The notes beneath the pieces were generated by a model. The model had not been told where the DNA came from and made no database searches. It was given only the letters and a program-made list of their open reading frames with translations. 64,000 nt of DNA. It comes from Ehretia macrophylla (taxonomy: Eukaryota > Streptophyta > Magnoliopsida > Boraginales > Ehretiaceae). The stretch covers positions 67,054,622-67,118,621 of the forward strand of contig CM075775.1 in assembly GCA_037974665.1 (NCBI GenBank), given 5' to 3'. Made by a program: the position numbers and the translations under genes. Shown in pieces: positions 11,385 to 24,045 of the stretch; positions within the stretch are counted from its first letter, which is position 1; each line of letters starts with the position of its first letter.

Positions 11385-11944
11385 GTCATGTTGAGGGCAC
11401 AATTCCTTTATGTGTTAACGGTTCACAGTCCCAACCTAGAGAGATGGCGCATTCAGAAGGCGCAATGGGCTTAACGACAACCCATCCGCTTAAATAACCC
11501 AACTTCCTCGCAAGACGAGATATCGACGCGTTGTAAGGCCCTCTAATTTCCCGTGAGTAAAGTTGTCATCCTTTTAACAGCTCACGACGTACGATCCGGG
11601 ACAGAAAAACAGATCAAAATGAGAAAAGTGGCCCGAAACTGATGAAAACGTTCGATTTTGGGCTAAAAAAAAGAGGATAGCAAGCAAGCTAGCTACCACG
11701 TAGTAGAGCTCTCGAAGTGCTTTCCAACGGTATGCTGTGCGCCGCGTAACTCCTTACGAATCAAAAGTTATGGGCACCGGAGCGAAGGAGACCTGGTCAC
11801 AAGCCCTACGCCCTCGGTTTGCTGGCCCAGCCTCCACGTGAAGCGAAGTTGTCTTGCCCAAGGTGCCGTGGGATTCGATAATAGAAATGTGGTGGATAAA
11901 GTATCTTGGCAACCCTAACCGGAGGAAAAAAAAAATTGAAAAGG

Positions 11945-12063
11945 GGGGTGCAACATGAGGACTTCCCAGGGGGTCACCCATCCTAGTACTAATCTCGCCC
12001 AAGCACGCTTAACTTCGGAGTTCTGATGGGATCCGGTGCATTAGTGCTGGTATGATCGCACCC
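11945..12063 (-). rRNA. 5S rRNA gene 13
   Basis: 119 nt with two changes, G108A and G72U. A and C boxes match consensus. Its upstream spacer is 26 bases short (see 12391-12402). Confidence 0.96.
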
Positions 12064-12390
12064 GTCATGTTGAGGGCACAATTCCTTTATGTGTTAACGG
12101 TTCATAGATCCAGCCTAGAGTGATAGCCCATTCAGAAGGCCCAATGGGCTTAACGACAACCCATTCGCTTCAACAACCCAGCATCCTCGCAAGACGAGAT
12201 ATCGACGCATTGTATGGTCCTCTAATGTCCCGCGAGTAAGGTTGTCGTCCTTTTAACAGCTAGCGACGTACGATTTGGGATCGAAAAACAGAGCTAAATC
12301 AGAAAAGTGGCCCGAAACTGATGAAAACGTTCGATTTTGGGCTCCAAAAAGGGCATAGCAAGCAAGCTAGCTGCCCCCGTCGTAGAGCTC

Positions 12391-12402
12391 TCGAAGGCGT
12401 AA
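12391..12402. other. 26-bp spacer deletion junction
   Basis: CTCTCGAAGGCGTAACTCC here lacks the stretch that normally reads TGCTTTCCAACGGTATGCTG and following bases. The spacer left of the junction looks like the GGATC variant and to the right like the AGATA variant, so this is a recombination or deletion joint. Confidence 0.75.
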
Positions 12403-12578
12403 CTCCTTACAGATAAAAATTTATGGGTACCGGAGCGACGGAGACTTGGTCACAAGCCCCATGCCCTCGGTTTACAAGCCCCACCTCCACGCGAAGCGAA
12501 GTTGTCTTGCCCAAGGTGCCGTGGGATTCGATAATAGAAATGTGATGGATAAAGTATCTTGGCAACCATAACCGGAGG

Positions 12579-12593
12579 AAAAAAAATTGAAAA
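12579..12593 (-). terminator. RNA polymerase III terminator, subfamily A example
   Basis: On the minus strand the RNA 3' end of gene 14 is followed after two C by TTTT (12590-12593) and then T8 (12579-12586). Runs of four or more T on the non-template strand terminate polymerase III. The double run is present in nearly every unit. Confidence 0.85.
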
Positions 12594-12595
12594 GG

Positions 12596-12714
12596 GGGGT
12601 GCAACACGAGGACTTCCCAGGGAGTCACCCATCCTAGTACTACTCTTGCCCAAGCACGCTTAACTTCGGAGTTCTGATGGGATCCAGTGCATTAGTGCTG
12701 CTATGATCGCACCC
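12596..12714 (-). rRNA. 5S rRNA gene 14
   Basis: 119 nt. Differences: C92U, G68A, C29U, C14G. A box intact. Confidence 0.95.
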
Positions 12715-13272
12715 GTCATGTTGTGGGCACAATTCCTTTATGTGTTAATGGTTCACAGTCCCAGCCTAGAGAGATGGTCCATTCAAAAGGCGCAATGGGC
12801 TTAACGACAACCCATCCGCTTCAATAACCCAGCATCCTCGCAAGACGAGATATCGATGCATTGTAGGGCCCTCTAATTTCCCATGAGTAAAGTTGTCATC
12901 CTTTTAACAGCTCACGACATACGATCCTGGATAGAAAAATAGAGCAAAAAAAGAAAAGTGGCCCGAAACTGATGAAAACATTCAATTTTGGGCTCCAAAA
13001 AAGGGCATAGCGAGCAAGCTGGCTACCCGGTCGTAGAGCTCTCGAAGTGCTTCCCAACGGTATACTGTGCGCCGCATAACTCCTTACGGATCAAAAGTTT
13101 TGGGAACCGGAGCGAAGGAGACCTGGTCACAAGCCCTACGCCCTCGGTTTGCTGGCCCAGCCTCCACGTGAAGCGAAGTTGTATTGCCCAAGGTGCCGTG
13201 GGATTCGATAATAGAAATATGGTGGATAAAGTATCTTGGAAACCCTAACTGGAGTAAAAAAAATTGAAAAGG

Positions 13273-13391
13273 GGGGTGCAACACGAGGTCTTCCTAGGGG
13301 GTCACCCATCCTAGTACTACTCTCGCCCAAGCACACTTAACTTCGGAGTTCTGATGGGATCCGGTGCATTAGTGCTGGTATGATCACACCC
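13273..13391 (-). rRNA. 5S rRNA gene 15
   Basis: 119 nt. Differences: U103A, G97A, C57U (A box CpG), C6U. Upstream heptamer is ATAAAGA. Confidence 0.95.
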
Positions 13392-13949
13392 GTCATGTTG
13401 TTCGGACAATTTCTTTATGTGGTAACAGTTCACAGTCCCAGCCTAGAGAGATGGCCCACTTAGAAGGCCCAATGGGCTTAACGATAACCCATCCGCTTCA
13501 ACAACCCAGCATCCTCACAAGACGTGATATCGATGCATTGTAGGGCCCTCTAATGTCCCGCGAGTAAGTTTGTCATCCTTTTAACAGCTCACGACTTACG
13601 ATCCGGAATGAAAAAACTGAGCTAATTTAGAAAAGTGGACCGAAACATATAAAAACGTTCGATTTTGGGATCTAAAAAGGGCACATCGAGGAAGCAAGCA
13701 GCCCCCATCGTAGAGCTCTCAGAGTGCTTTCCAACGGTATGCTGTGCATCGCGTAACTCCTTGCGAATCAAAGGTTATGGGCACCAGAGCGACGTAGGGC
13801 TGGTCACAAGCCCCACGCCCTCGGTTTGAGGGCCTAGCCTTCACGTGAAGCGAAGTTGTCTTGCCCAAGGTGATGTGGGATTCGATAATAGAAATGTGGT
13901 GGATAAAGTATCTTGGCAACCCTAACCGGAGGAAAAAAAATTGAAAAAA

Positions 13950-14068
13950 GGGGTGCAACACGAGGACTTCCTAGGGGGTCACCCATCCTAGTACTACTCT
14001 TGCCCAAGCACGCTTAACTTCGGAGTTCTGATGGGATCCGATGCATTAGTGCTGGTATGATCGCACCC
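13950..14068 (-). rRNA. 5S rRNA gene 16
   Basis: 119 nt. Differences: G97A, G68A, C28U. Upstream heptamer reads ATAAGGG. Its spacer is the shortest in the left half outside the 26.8 kb deletion (453 bp). Confidence 0.95.
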
Positions 14069-14124
14069 ACCATGTTGGGGGCACAATTCCCTTATGTGTT
14101 AATGGTTCACAGTCCCAGCCTAGA

Positions 14125-14315
14125 GAGATGGCCCAATGGGCTTAACAACAAGCTATCCGCTTCAACAACGCAGCATCCTCGCAAGACGTGATATCGACAC
14201 ATTGTAGGGCCCTCTAATGTCCTGCGTGTATGTTTGTCATCCTTTTAACAGCTCACGACTTACGATCCGGAACGGAAAAACAGAGCTAATTTAGAAAAGT
14301 GGACCAAAACAGATG
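14125..14315. other. Doubly deleted spacer (105 bp short)
   Basis: Two deletions occur in one spacer: about 13 bp at the inverted repeat near 14131 (GATGGCCCAATGGG, losing one arm) and about 92 bp near 14313 (AAAACAGAT joined to GTGCGCCGCG). Together they account for the 572-bp period between genes 16 and 17. Confidence 0.8.
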
Positions 14316-14521
14316 TGCGCCGCGTAACTCCTTACATATAAAAAGTTATGGGCACCGGAGCGTCGGAGAGCTGGTCACAAGCCCTATGCCTTCGGTTTGC
14401 GGGCCCAACCTCCATGTGAAGCGAAGTTGTCTTGCCCAAGGTGCCGTGGGATTCGATAATAGAAATTTGGTGGATAAAGTATCTTGGCAACCCTAACCCG
14501 AGGAAAAAAAAATTGAAAAGG

Positions 14522-14640
14522 GGGGTGCAACACGAGGACTTCCCAGGTGGTCACCCATCCTAGTACTACTCTCGCCCAAGCACGCTTAACTTCGGAGTTC
14601 TGATGGGATCCAGTGCATTAGTGCTGGTATGATCGCACCC
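14522..14640 (-). rRNA. 5S rRNA gene 17
   Basis: 119 nt with two changes, C93A (C box) and C29U. Its upstream spacer lacks about 15 bp near 15112 (TTGTCTTG joined to GATTCGAT). Confidence 0.96.
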
Positions 14641-15183
14641 GTCATGTTGAGGGCACAATTCCTTTATGTGTTAACGGTTCACAGTCCCAGCCTAGAGAGA
14701 TGGCCCATTCAGAAGGTGCAATGGGCTTAACGACAACCCATCCGCTTCAATAACCTAGCATCCTCGCAAGACGAGATATCGACGCGTTGTAAGGCCCTCT
14801 AATTTCCCGTGAGTAAAGTTGTCGTCCTTTTAATGGCTCACGACATACGATCCGGGACAGAAAAACAGAGCAATAAAAGAAAAGTGGCCCAAAACTAATG
14901 AAAACGTTCGATTTTGGGCCCCAAAAAAGGGCATTGCAAGCAAGCTGGCTACCCTGTCATAGAGCTCTCGAAGTGCTTTCCAACGGTATGTTGTGCGCCG
15001 CGTAACTCCTTACGGATCAAAAGTTATGGGCACCGGAGCGAAGGAGACCGGGTCACAAGCCCTACGCCCTTGGTTTGCTGGCCCAGCCTCCACATGAAGT
15101 GAAGTTGTCTTGGATTCGATAATAGAAATGGGGTGGATAAAGTATCTTGGCAAGCCTAACCAGAGCAAAAAAAATTGAAAAGG

Positions 15184-15302
15184 GGGCTGCAACACAAGGA
15201 CTTCCTAGGGGGTCACCCATCCTAGTACTACTCTCGCCCAAGCATGCTTAACTTCGGAGTTCTGATGGGATCCGGTGCATTAGTGCTGGTATAATCGTAC
15301 CC
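15184..15302 (-). rRNA. 5S rRNA gene 18
   Basis: 119 nt. Differences: C116G, C107U, G97A, G58A (A box CpG), C10U, G5A. The two 5' changes and C116G affect the terminal stem. Confidence 0.94.
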
Positions 15303-15859
15303 GTCATATTGTTCGCACAATTCCTTTATGTGTTAACGGTTCACAGTCCCAGCCTAGAGAGATGGCCCACTCAGAAGGCCCAATGGGCTTAACGACAACC
15401 CATCCGCTTCAACATCCCAGCATCCTCGCAAGACAAGATATCGACGCGTTGTAGGGTCCTCTAATGTCCTGCGAGTAAGGTTGTCGTCCTTTTACCTGCT
15501 CACGACGTATGATCCGGGATGGAAAAACAGAGCTAAATTAGAAAAGTGGCCCAAAACTAATGAAAACGTTCGATTTTGGTATCCAAAAAGGGCACAGCGA
15601 GCAAGCAAGCAGCCCCCATCGTAGAGCTCTCGGAGAGCTTTCCAACAGTATGCTGTGCGCCGCGTAACTCCTTACGGATCAAAGGTTATGGGCACCGGAG
15701 CGACGGAGGGCTGGTCATAAGCTCTACGCCCTCGGTTTGCGGCCCAACCTCCACGTGAAGCGACGTTGTCTTGCCCAAGGTGCCGTGGGATTCGATAATA
15801 GAAATGTGGTGGATAAAGTATCTTGGCAACCCTAACCGGAGGAAAAAAAATTGAAAAGG

Positions 15860-15978
15860 GGGGTGCAACACGAGGACTTCCCAGGGGGTCACCCATCCTA
15901 GTACTACTCTCGCACAAGCACGCTTAACTTCGGAGTTCTGATGGGATCCGGTGCATTAGTGCTGGTATGATCACAGCC
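15860..15978 (-). rRNA. 5S rRNA gene 19
   Basis: 119 nt. Differences: G65U, C6U, G3C. All three control elements are consensus. Confidence 0.95.
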
Positions 15979-16536
15979 GTCATGTTGAGGGCACAATTCC
16001 TTTATGTGTTAACGGTTCACGGTTCCAGCCTAGAGTGATAGCCCATTCAGAAGGCCCAATGGGCTGTACGATAACCCATCCGTTTCAACAACCCAGCATC
16101 CTCGCAAGACGAGATATCGACGCATTGTATGGTACTCTAATGTCCTGCGAGTAAGTTTGTGGTACTTTTAACAGCTCACGACTTAGGATCTGGAACGAAA
16201 AAACAGAGCTAAATCGGAAAATTGGCCCGAAACAGATAAAAATGTTGAATTTTGGACTCCAAAAAGGGGAAAGCGAACGAGCTAGGTGCCCCTGTTGTAG
16301 AGGTCTCGAAGTGCTTTCCAACGGTATGCAGTACGCCGCGTAACTCCTTACATATAAAAAGTTATGGGCACCGGAGCGACGGAGACCTGGTCACAAGCCC
16401 TACACCCTCGATTTGCGAGCCCAGCCTCCACGTGAAGCGAAGTTGTCTTTCCCAAGGTGCTGTGGCATTCGATAATAGAAATGTTATGGATAAAGTATCT
16501 TGGCAACCCTAACCGGAGGAAAAAAAATTGAAAATG

Positions 16537-16655
16537 GGGGGGCAACACGAGGACTTCCCGGGGTATCACCCATCCTAGTACTACTCTCTCCCAAGCACGC
16601 TTATCTTCGGATTTCTGATGGGATCCGATGCATTAGCGCTGGTATGATCGCACCC
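16537..16655 (-). rRNA. 5S rRNA gene 20 (degenerate)
   Basis: 119 nt but nine changes: A115C, U96C, C92A, C91U (three in the C box), C67A, U52A (A box), C44A, C28U, A19G. Damage to every control element makes this a likely inactive copy. Confidence 0.88.
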
Positions 16656-17212
16656 GTCATGTTGAGGGCACAATTCCTTTATGTGTTAACGGTTCACAGT
16701 TCCAGCCTTGAGAGATAGCCCATTCAGAAGGCCCAATGGGCTTAACGACAACCTATCTGCTTCAACAACTTAGCATCCTCGCAAGACGAGATATCGACGC
16801 GTTGTAGGGTCCTCTAATGTCCTGCGAGTAAGGTTGTTGTCCTTTTAACAGCTCGCGACGTACGATCCGGGACCGAAAAACAGAGCTAAATTAAAAAAGT
16901 GGCCTGAAACTGATGAAAATATTCAATTTTGGGCTCCTAAAACAGCACAGCAAGCAAGCTAACTTCCCCCGTCATAGAGCTCTCGGAGAGCTTTCCAACG
17001 GTATGATGTGCGCCGCGTAACTCCTCACGGATCAAAAGTTATGGGCCCTGGAGCGACGATGATATGGTCACAAGCCCTACGCCCTCGGTTTGCGGGCCTA
17101 GCCTCCACGTGAAGCGAAGTTGTCTTGCCCAAGGTGCCGTGGGATTCGATAATAGAAATGTGGTGGATAAATTATCTTGGCAACCCTAACCGGAGGAAAA
17201 AAAATCAAAAAG

Positions 17213-17331
17213 GGGGTGCAACACGAGGACTTCCCAGGGTGTCACCCATCGTAGTACTACTCTCGCCCAAGCACGCTTAAGTTCGGAGTTCTGATGGGAT
17301 CCGGTGCATTAGTGCTGGTATGATCGCACCC
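17213..17331 (-). rRNA. 5S rRNA gene 21
   Basis: 119 nt. Differences: C92A and G81C (C box), G51C (A box). G51C is shared with gene 3. Confidence 0.94.
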
Positions 17332-17887
17332 ATCATGTTGAGGGCACAATTCCTTTATGTGTTAACGGTTCACAATTCCAGCCTAGAGAGATAGCCCATT
17401 AAGAAGGCCCAATGGGGTTAACGACAACCCATCTGCTTCAACAACCCAGCATTCTTACAAGACGAGATATCGACATGTTGTAGGGTCCTCTAATGTCCTG
17501 CAAGTAAGGTTGTCCTCCTTTTAACAGCTCGCGACGTACGATCTGGGACGAAAAAACAGAGCTAAATTAGAAAATTGGCCCGAAACTGATGAAAACTTTC
17601 GATTTTTGGCTCCAAAAAGGGAAAAGCGAGCAAGCTAGCTGCCCCCGTCGTAGAGCTATCGGAGAACATTCCAACGGTACGCTATACGCTGCGTAACTCC
17701 TTACGGATAAAAAGTTATGGGCACCGGAGCGACGAAGAGCTTGTCACAAGCCCTACGCCCTCGGTTTACGGGCCTAGCCTCCTCGTGAAGCGAAGTTGTC
17801 TTCCCAAGGTGCCGTGGGATTCGATAATAGAAATGTGGTGGATAAAGTATCTTGGCAACCCTAACCAGAGGAAAAAAATTGAAAAGG

Positions 17888-18006
17888 GGGGTGCAACATG
17901 AGTACTTCCCAGGGGGTCACCCATCCTAGTACTACTCTTGCCCAAGCACGCTTAACTTCGGAGTTCTGATGGGATCCGGTGCATTAGTGCTTGTATGATC
18001 GCAGTC
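17888..18006 (-). rRNA. 5S rRNA gene 22
   Basis: 119 nt. Differences: G108A, C104A, G68A, C15A, G3C, G2A. A and C boxes intact, but the 5' end no longer matches the 3' strand of helix I. Confidence 0.94.
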
Positions 18007-18564
18007 ATCATGTTGAGGGCACAATTCCTTTATGTGTTAACGGTTCATAGTCCCAGCCTAGAGAGATGGCCCATTCAAAAGGACCAATGGGCTTAACAAC
18101 AACCCATCCGCTTCAACAACGCAGCATCCTCGCAAGACGTGATATCGACAAGTTGTAGGGCCCTCTAATGTCCCTCGAGTAAGTTTGTCGTGCTTTTAAT
18201 AGCTCACGACGTACGATCCAGAAAGAAAAAATAGAGGTAAATTAGAAAAGTGGCCCAAAATAGATAAAAACGTTCAATTTTGGGCTCCAAAAAGGGCACA
18301 GCGAGCAAGCTAGTTGCCCCCGTTGTAGAGCTCTCAAAAAGCATTCCAACGGTATGTTGTACGCCGCATAACACCTTAGAGATAAAAATTTATGGGCACC
18401 GGAGCGACAGAGACCTGGTCACAAGCCCTACGCCCTCGGTTTGCTGGCCCAGCCTCCACGTGAAGCGAAGTTGTCTTCCCCAAGGTGCCATGGGATTCGA
18501 TAATGGAAATGTGGTGGATAAAGTATCTTGGCAACCATAACCAGAGGATAAAAAATTGAAAAGG

Positions 18565-18682
18565 GGTGTACAACACGAGGACTTCCCAGGGGGTCACCCA
18601 TCGTAATACTACTCTCGCCCAAGCAGTTTAACTTCGGAGTTCTGATGGGATCCGGTGCATTAGTGCTGGTATGATCACACCC
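18565..18682 (-). rRNA. 5S rRNA gene 23 (118 nt, A box damaged)
   Basis: A one-base deletion with adjacent substitutions changes plus AGCACGCTT to AGCAGTTT, hitting the A box around RNA 56-58. Other differences: C117A, C114U, G81C, C78U, C6U. Likely inactive. Confidence 0.9.
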
Positions 18683-19240
18683 GTCATGTTGAGGGCACTA
18701 TTCCTTTATGTGTTAACGGTTCACAGTCCCATCCTAGAGGGATGGGCCATTAAGAAGGCGAAATGGGCTTAACGACAACCCATCCGCTTCATTAACCGAG
18801 CATCCTCGCAAGACGAGATATCGACGCGTTGTAGGGCCCTCTAATGTCCCATGAGTAAGGTTGTCGTCTTTTTAACAGCTCACGACGAACGATCCGGGAT
18901 GAAAAAATAGAGCAAAAAAAGAAAAGTAGCCCGAAACTGATGAAAACCTTCGATTTTGGGCTGCATAAAAGGGCATAGCGAGCAATCTGGCTGCCCCATT
19001 GTAGAGCTCTCAGAGAGCTTTCCAACGGTATGCTGTGCATCGTGTAACTCCTTACGGATTACAAGTTAAGGGCACCAGAGCGAAAGAGACCTTGTCACAA
19101 GCCCTACGCCCTCGGTTTGCTGGCACAGCCTCCACGTGAAGCGAAGTTGTCTTGTCCAAGGTACCGTGGGATGTGATAATAGAAATGTGGTGGATGAAGT
19201 ATCTTGGCAACCCTAACCGGAGAAAAAAAACTTGAAAATG

Positions 19241-19359
19241 GGGGTGCAACACGAGGACTTCCCAGGGGGTCACCAATCCTAGTACTACTATCGCCCAAGC
19301 ACGCTTAACTACGGAGTTCTGATGGGATCTGGTGTATTAGTGCAGGTAAGATCACACCC
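19241..19359 (-). rRNA. 5S rRNA gene 24 (diverged)
   Basis: 119 nt. Eight differences: G85U, G70U, A49U, G30A, G25A, A16U, A11U, C6U, mostly in the 5' half and the intermediate element. Confidence 0.92.
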
Positions 19360-19917
19360 GTCATGTTGATCGCACAATTCCTTTATGTGTTAACGGTTCA
19401 CAGTCCCAGCCTAAAGAGATGGCCCATTCAGAAGGCCCAATGGGCTTAACGACAACCCACCCGCTTCAACAACCCAGCATCCTCGCAAGACGAGATATTG
19501 ACGCGTGGTAGGGTCCTCTAATGCCCTGCGATTAAGGTTGTCGTCCTTTTAACCGCTCACGACGTACGATCCGGGATGGAAAATCAGAGCTAAATTAGAA
19601 AAGTAGCCCGAAAATGATGAAAACGTTCGATTTTGGGCTCCAAAAGGGGCACAGCGAGCAAGTTAGCTGCACCCATCGTAGAGCTCTCGATGTGCTTTCC
19701 AATGGTATGTTGTGCGCCACGTAACTCCTTACATATAAAAAGTTATGGGCACCGGAGCGACGGAGACCAGGTCACAAGCCCTACGCCCTTAGTTTGCGGG
19801 CCTAGCCTCAATGTGAAGCGATGTTGTCTTGCCCAAGGTGCCGTGGGATTCGATAATAGAAATGTGGTGGATAAAGTATCTTGGCAACCATAACTGGAGG
19901 GAAAAAAATTGAAAAGG

Positions 19918-20036
19918 GGGATGCAACACGAGGACTTCCCAGGGGCTCTTACATCCTAGTACTAGTCTCGCCCAAGCACGCTTAACTTCGGAGTTCTGAT
20001 GGGATCCCGTGCATTAGTGCTGGTATGATCGCACCC
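19918..20036 (-). rRNA. 5S rRNA gene 25 (C box scrambled)
   Basis: 119 nt. The C box carries C91G, U88A, G87A and G86U clustered within six bases; also C116U, G72C, C29G. The cluster looks like one complex event and should weaken TFIIIA binding. Its upstream spacer is about 43 bp short (junction near 20353). Confidence 0.9.
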
Positions 20037-20551
20037 GTCGTGTTGAGGGCACAATTCCTTTATCTGTTAACGGTTCACAGTCCCATCCTAGAGAGATGGC
20101 CCATTCAGAATGCGCAATGGGCTTAACGACAACCCATCCGCTTCAACAACCCAGCATCCTCGCAAGATAAGATATCGACGAGTTGTAGGGCCCTCTAATG
20201 TCCCATGAGTAAGGTTGTCGTCCTTTTAACAGCTCCCGACGTACGATCCGGGACGAAAAAACAGAGCTAAAAAAGAAAAGAGGCCCGAAACTGATGAAAA
20301 CGTTCGATTTTGGGCACCAAAAAAGTGTATAGCGAGCAAGCTGGATGCCCCGGTGTAACTCCTCACGCATCAAAAGTTATGGGCACCAGAGCGAGGGAGA
20401 CCTAGTCACAAGCCCTACGCCCTCTGTTTGCTGGCCCAGCCTCCACGTGAAACGAAGTTGTCTTGCCCAAGGTGCCGTGCGATTCGATAATAGAAACGTG
20501 GTGGATAAAGTATCTTGGAAACCCTAACCGGAGCAAAAAAAATTGAAAAGG

Positions 20552-20670
20552 GGGGTGCAACACGAGGACTTCCCAGGGGGTCACCCATCCTAGTACTACT
20601 CTCGCCCAAGCACGCTTAACTTCGGAGTTCTGATGGGATCCGGTGCATTAGTGCTGGTATGACCGCACCA
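20552..20670 (-). rRNA. 5S rRNA gene 26
   Basis: 119 nt with only A8G and G1U. All control elements are consensus. Confidence 0.96.
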
Positions 20671-21228
20671 GTCATGTTGATCGCACAATTCCTTTATGTG
20701 TTAACTACTCACAGTCCCAGCCTAGAGAGATGGCCCATTCAGAAGGCCTAATGGGTTTAACGACAACCCATCCGCTTCAACAACCCAGCATCCTCGCAAG
20801 ACGAGATATCGACATGTTGTAGGGCCCTCTAATGTCCCACGAGTTAGGTTGTCGTCCTTTTAACAGCTCATGACGTACGATACGGGACGAAATAACTGAG
20901 CAAAATTAGAAAAGTGGCCCGAAATGGATGAAAACGTTCGATTTTGGGCTCCAAAAAGGGCAGAGCGAGCAAGCTAGCTGCCCCCGTCGTATAGCTCTCG
21001 AAGAGTTTTGCAACGGTATGCTGTGCACCGCGTAACTACTTACGGATCAAAAGTTATGGGCACCAGAGCGAAGGAGACCTGGTCATAAGCCCTACGCCCT
21101 CGGTTTGCTGGCCCAGCTTCCACGTGAAGCAAAGTTGTCTTGACGAATGTGCCATGGGATTTGATAATAGAAATGTGGTGGATAAAGTATCCTAGCAGCC
21201 CTAACAGGAGGAAAAAAATTTGAAAAGA

Positions 21229-21347
21229 GGGGTGCAAGACGAGGACTTCCTAGGGGGTCACCCATCCTAGTACTGCTCTCGCCCAAGCACGCTTAACTTC
21301 AGAGTTCTGATGGGATCCGGTGCATTAGTGTTGGTATGATCGCACCC
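21229..21347 (-). rRNA. 5S rRNA gene 27
   Basis: 119 nt. Differences: G110C, G97A, U73C, C47U, G17A. Its upstream spacer is 11 bp short near 21672. Confidence 0.94.
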
Positions 21348-21894
21348 ATCATGTTGAGGGCACAATTCCTTTATGTGTTAACGGTTCACAGTCCCAACCT
21401 AGAGAGATGGACCATTTAGAAGGCGCAATGGGCTTAACAACAACCCATCGGCATCAACAACCCAGCATCCTTGCAAGACGTGATATCGAAGAGTTGTAGG
21501 GCCCTCTAATGTCCCGCGAGTAAGTTTGTCGTCCTTTTAACATCTCACAACATACGATCCGGAATTAAAAAATAGAGCTAAATTAGAAAAGTTGCCCGAA
21601 ACAGATAAAAATGTTCAATTTTGGGCTCCAAAAAGGGCACAACGAGCAAGCTAGCGGCCCCCATCGTAGAGCTTTCCAACGGTATGCCGTGCGCCGCGTA
21701 ACTCCTTACAGATAAAAAGTTATGGGCACGGGAGCGACGGAGACCTTGTCACAAGCCTTACGCCATCGATTTGCGGGCCCAGCCTCCACATGAAGCGAAG
21801 TTGTCTTGCCCAAGGTGCCGTGGGATTCGATATTAGAAATGTGGTGGATAAAGTATCTTGGCAACCATAACCGGAGGAAAAAAAATTAAAAAGG

Positions 21895-22013
21895 GGGGTG
21901 CAACACGAGGACTTCCCTGGGGGTCACCCATCCTAGTGCTAGTCTCGCCCAAGCATGCTTAACTTCGGAGTTCTGATGGGATCCGGTGCATTAGTGCTGG
22001 TATGATCACACCC
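21895..22013 (-). rRNA. 5S rRNA gene 28
   Basis: 119 nt. Differences: U96A, U76C, G72C, G58A (A box CpG), C6U. Confidence 0.94.
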
Positions 22014-22572
22014 GTCATGTTGAGGGCACAATTCCTTTATGTGTTAACGGTTCACAGTCCCAGCCTAGAGAGATGGACCATTCAGAAGGCCCAATGGGCT
22101 TAACAACAACCCATTGGCTTCAACAATGCAGCATCCTCGCAAGACGTGATATTGACGCGTTGTAGGGCCCTCTAATGTCCCACGAGTAAGTTTGTCATCC
22201 TTTTAACAGCTCACGACGTATGATCCAGAACGAAAAAACAAAGCTAAATCAGAAAAGTGGCCCGAAACAAATAAAAACGTTCGATTTTGGGCTCAAAAAA
22301 GGGCACTGCAAGCAAGCTAGCTGCCCCCATCGTAGAGCTCTCGAAGTGCTTAACAACGGTATGCTGTTCGCCACGTAACTCCGTACAGATAAAAAGTTAT
22401 GGGCACCGGAGCGACGTAGACCAGGTCACAAGCCCTACGCCCTCGATTTACGGGCCCAACCTCCACTTGAAGCGAAGTTGTCTTGCCCAAGGTGCCGTGG
22501 GATTCGATAATAGAAATGTGGTGGATAAAGTATCTTGCCCACCATAACCGGAGGAAAAAAAAATTGAAAATT

Positions 22573-22691
22573 GGGGTGCAACACGAGGACCTCCCAGGGG
22601 GTCACCCATCCTAGTACTAGTCTCGCCCAAGCACGCTAAACTTCGGAGTTCTAATAGGATCCGGTGCATTAGTAATGGTATGATCGCACCC
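22573..22691 (-). rRNA. 5S rRNA gene 29
   Basis: 119 nt. Differences: A101G, G72C, A54U (A box), C39U, C36U, C18U, G17U. A101G, G72C, C36U and C18U are shared with gene 30, and the neighbouring spacers match too (plus GAAAATTGGGGTGC, CCTCCACTTGAAG), indicating a recent single-unit duplication. Confidence 0.93.
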
Positions 22692-23249
22692 GTCATGTTG
22701 AGGGCACAATTCCTTTATGTGTTAACGGTTCATAGTTCCAGCCTAGAGAGATGGCCTATTCAGAAGGCCCAATGGGCTTAACGACAACCCATCCGCTTCA
22801 ACAACCGAGCATCCTCGCAAGACGAGATATCGACGCGTTGTAGGGTCCTCTAATGTCCTATGAGTAAGGTTGTCGTCCTTTTAACCGCTCACGACGTACG
22901 ATCTGGGACAAAAAACAGAGCTAAATTGGAAAAGTGGCCCGACACTGATGAAAACTTTCGATTTTGAGCTCCAAAAAGGGCACAGCGAGCAAGCTAGCTG
23001 CCCCCGTCGTAGAGCTCTCGAAGTTCTTTCCAACGGTATGCTATGCGCCGCGTAACTCCGTATAGATAAAAAGTTATGGGCACCGGAGCGACGCAGACCT
23101 GGTCACAAGCCCTATGCCCTCGATTTGCGGGCCCAACCTCCACTTGAAGCGAAGTTGTCTTGCCCAAGGTGTCGTGGGATTCGATAATAGAAATGTGGTG
23201 GATAAAGTATCTTGGCAACCATAACTGGAGGAAAAAAAAATTGAAAATT

Positions 23250-23368
23250 GGGGTGCAACACGAGGACCTCCCAGGGGGTCACCTATCCTAGTACTTGTCT
23301 CGCCCAAACACGCTTAACTTCGGAGTTCTGATAGGATCCGGTGCATTAGTACTGGTATGATCGCACCC
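23250..23368 (-). rRNA. 5S rRNA gene 30
   Basis: 119 nt. Differences: A101G, G85A, U73A, G72C, C61U (A box), C36U, C18U. Sister copy of gene 29. Confidence 0.93.
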
Positions 23369-23926
23369 GTCATGTTGAGGGCACAATTCCTTTATGTGTT
23401 AATGGTTCATAGTTCCAGCCTAGAGAGATGGCCTATTCAGAAGGCCCAATGGGCTTAACGACAACCCATCCGCTTCAACAACCTAGCATCCTCGCAAGAT
23501 GAGATATCCACGCGTTGTACGGTTCTCTAATGTCCTGCGAGTATGGTTGTCGTCCTTTTAACAGCTCACGACGTACGATCTGGGACGGAAAAACAGAGCT
23601 AAATTAGAAAAGTGGCCCGAAACTGATGAAAACGTTTGATTTTGGGATCCAAAAAGGGCACAGCGAGCAAGCAGGCTACCCCCGTCGTAGAGCTCTAGGA
23701 GAGCTTTCCAACGGTATGTTGTGCGCCGCGTAACTCCTTACGGATCAAAAGCTATGGTCACCGGAGCGACGGAGAGCTAGTCACAAGCCCTACGCCCTCG
23801 GTTTGCTGGCCCAACCTCCACGTAAAGCGAAGTTGTCTTGCCCAAGGTGCGGTGGAATTTGAAAATAGAAATGTGGTGGATAAAGTATCTTGGCAACCAT
23901 AACCGGAGGAAAAAAAATTGAAAAGG

Positions 23927-24045
23927 GGGGTGCAACACGAGGACTTCCCAGGGGGTCACCCATCCTACTACTACTCTCGCCCAACCACGCTTAACTTCGG
24001 AGTTCTGATGGGATCCAGTGCATTAGTGTTGGTATGATCTCACCC
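23927..24045 (-). rRNA. 5S rRNA gene 31
   Basis: 119 nt. Differences: C78G, C61G (A box), C29U, G17A, C6A. Upstream heptamer GTAAAGG. Confidence 0.94.
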
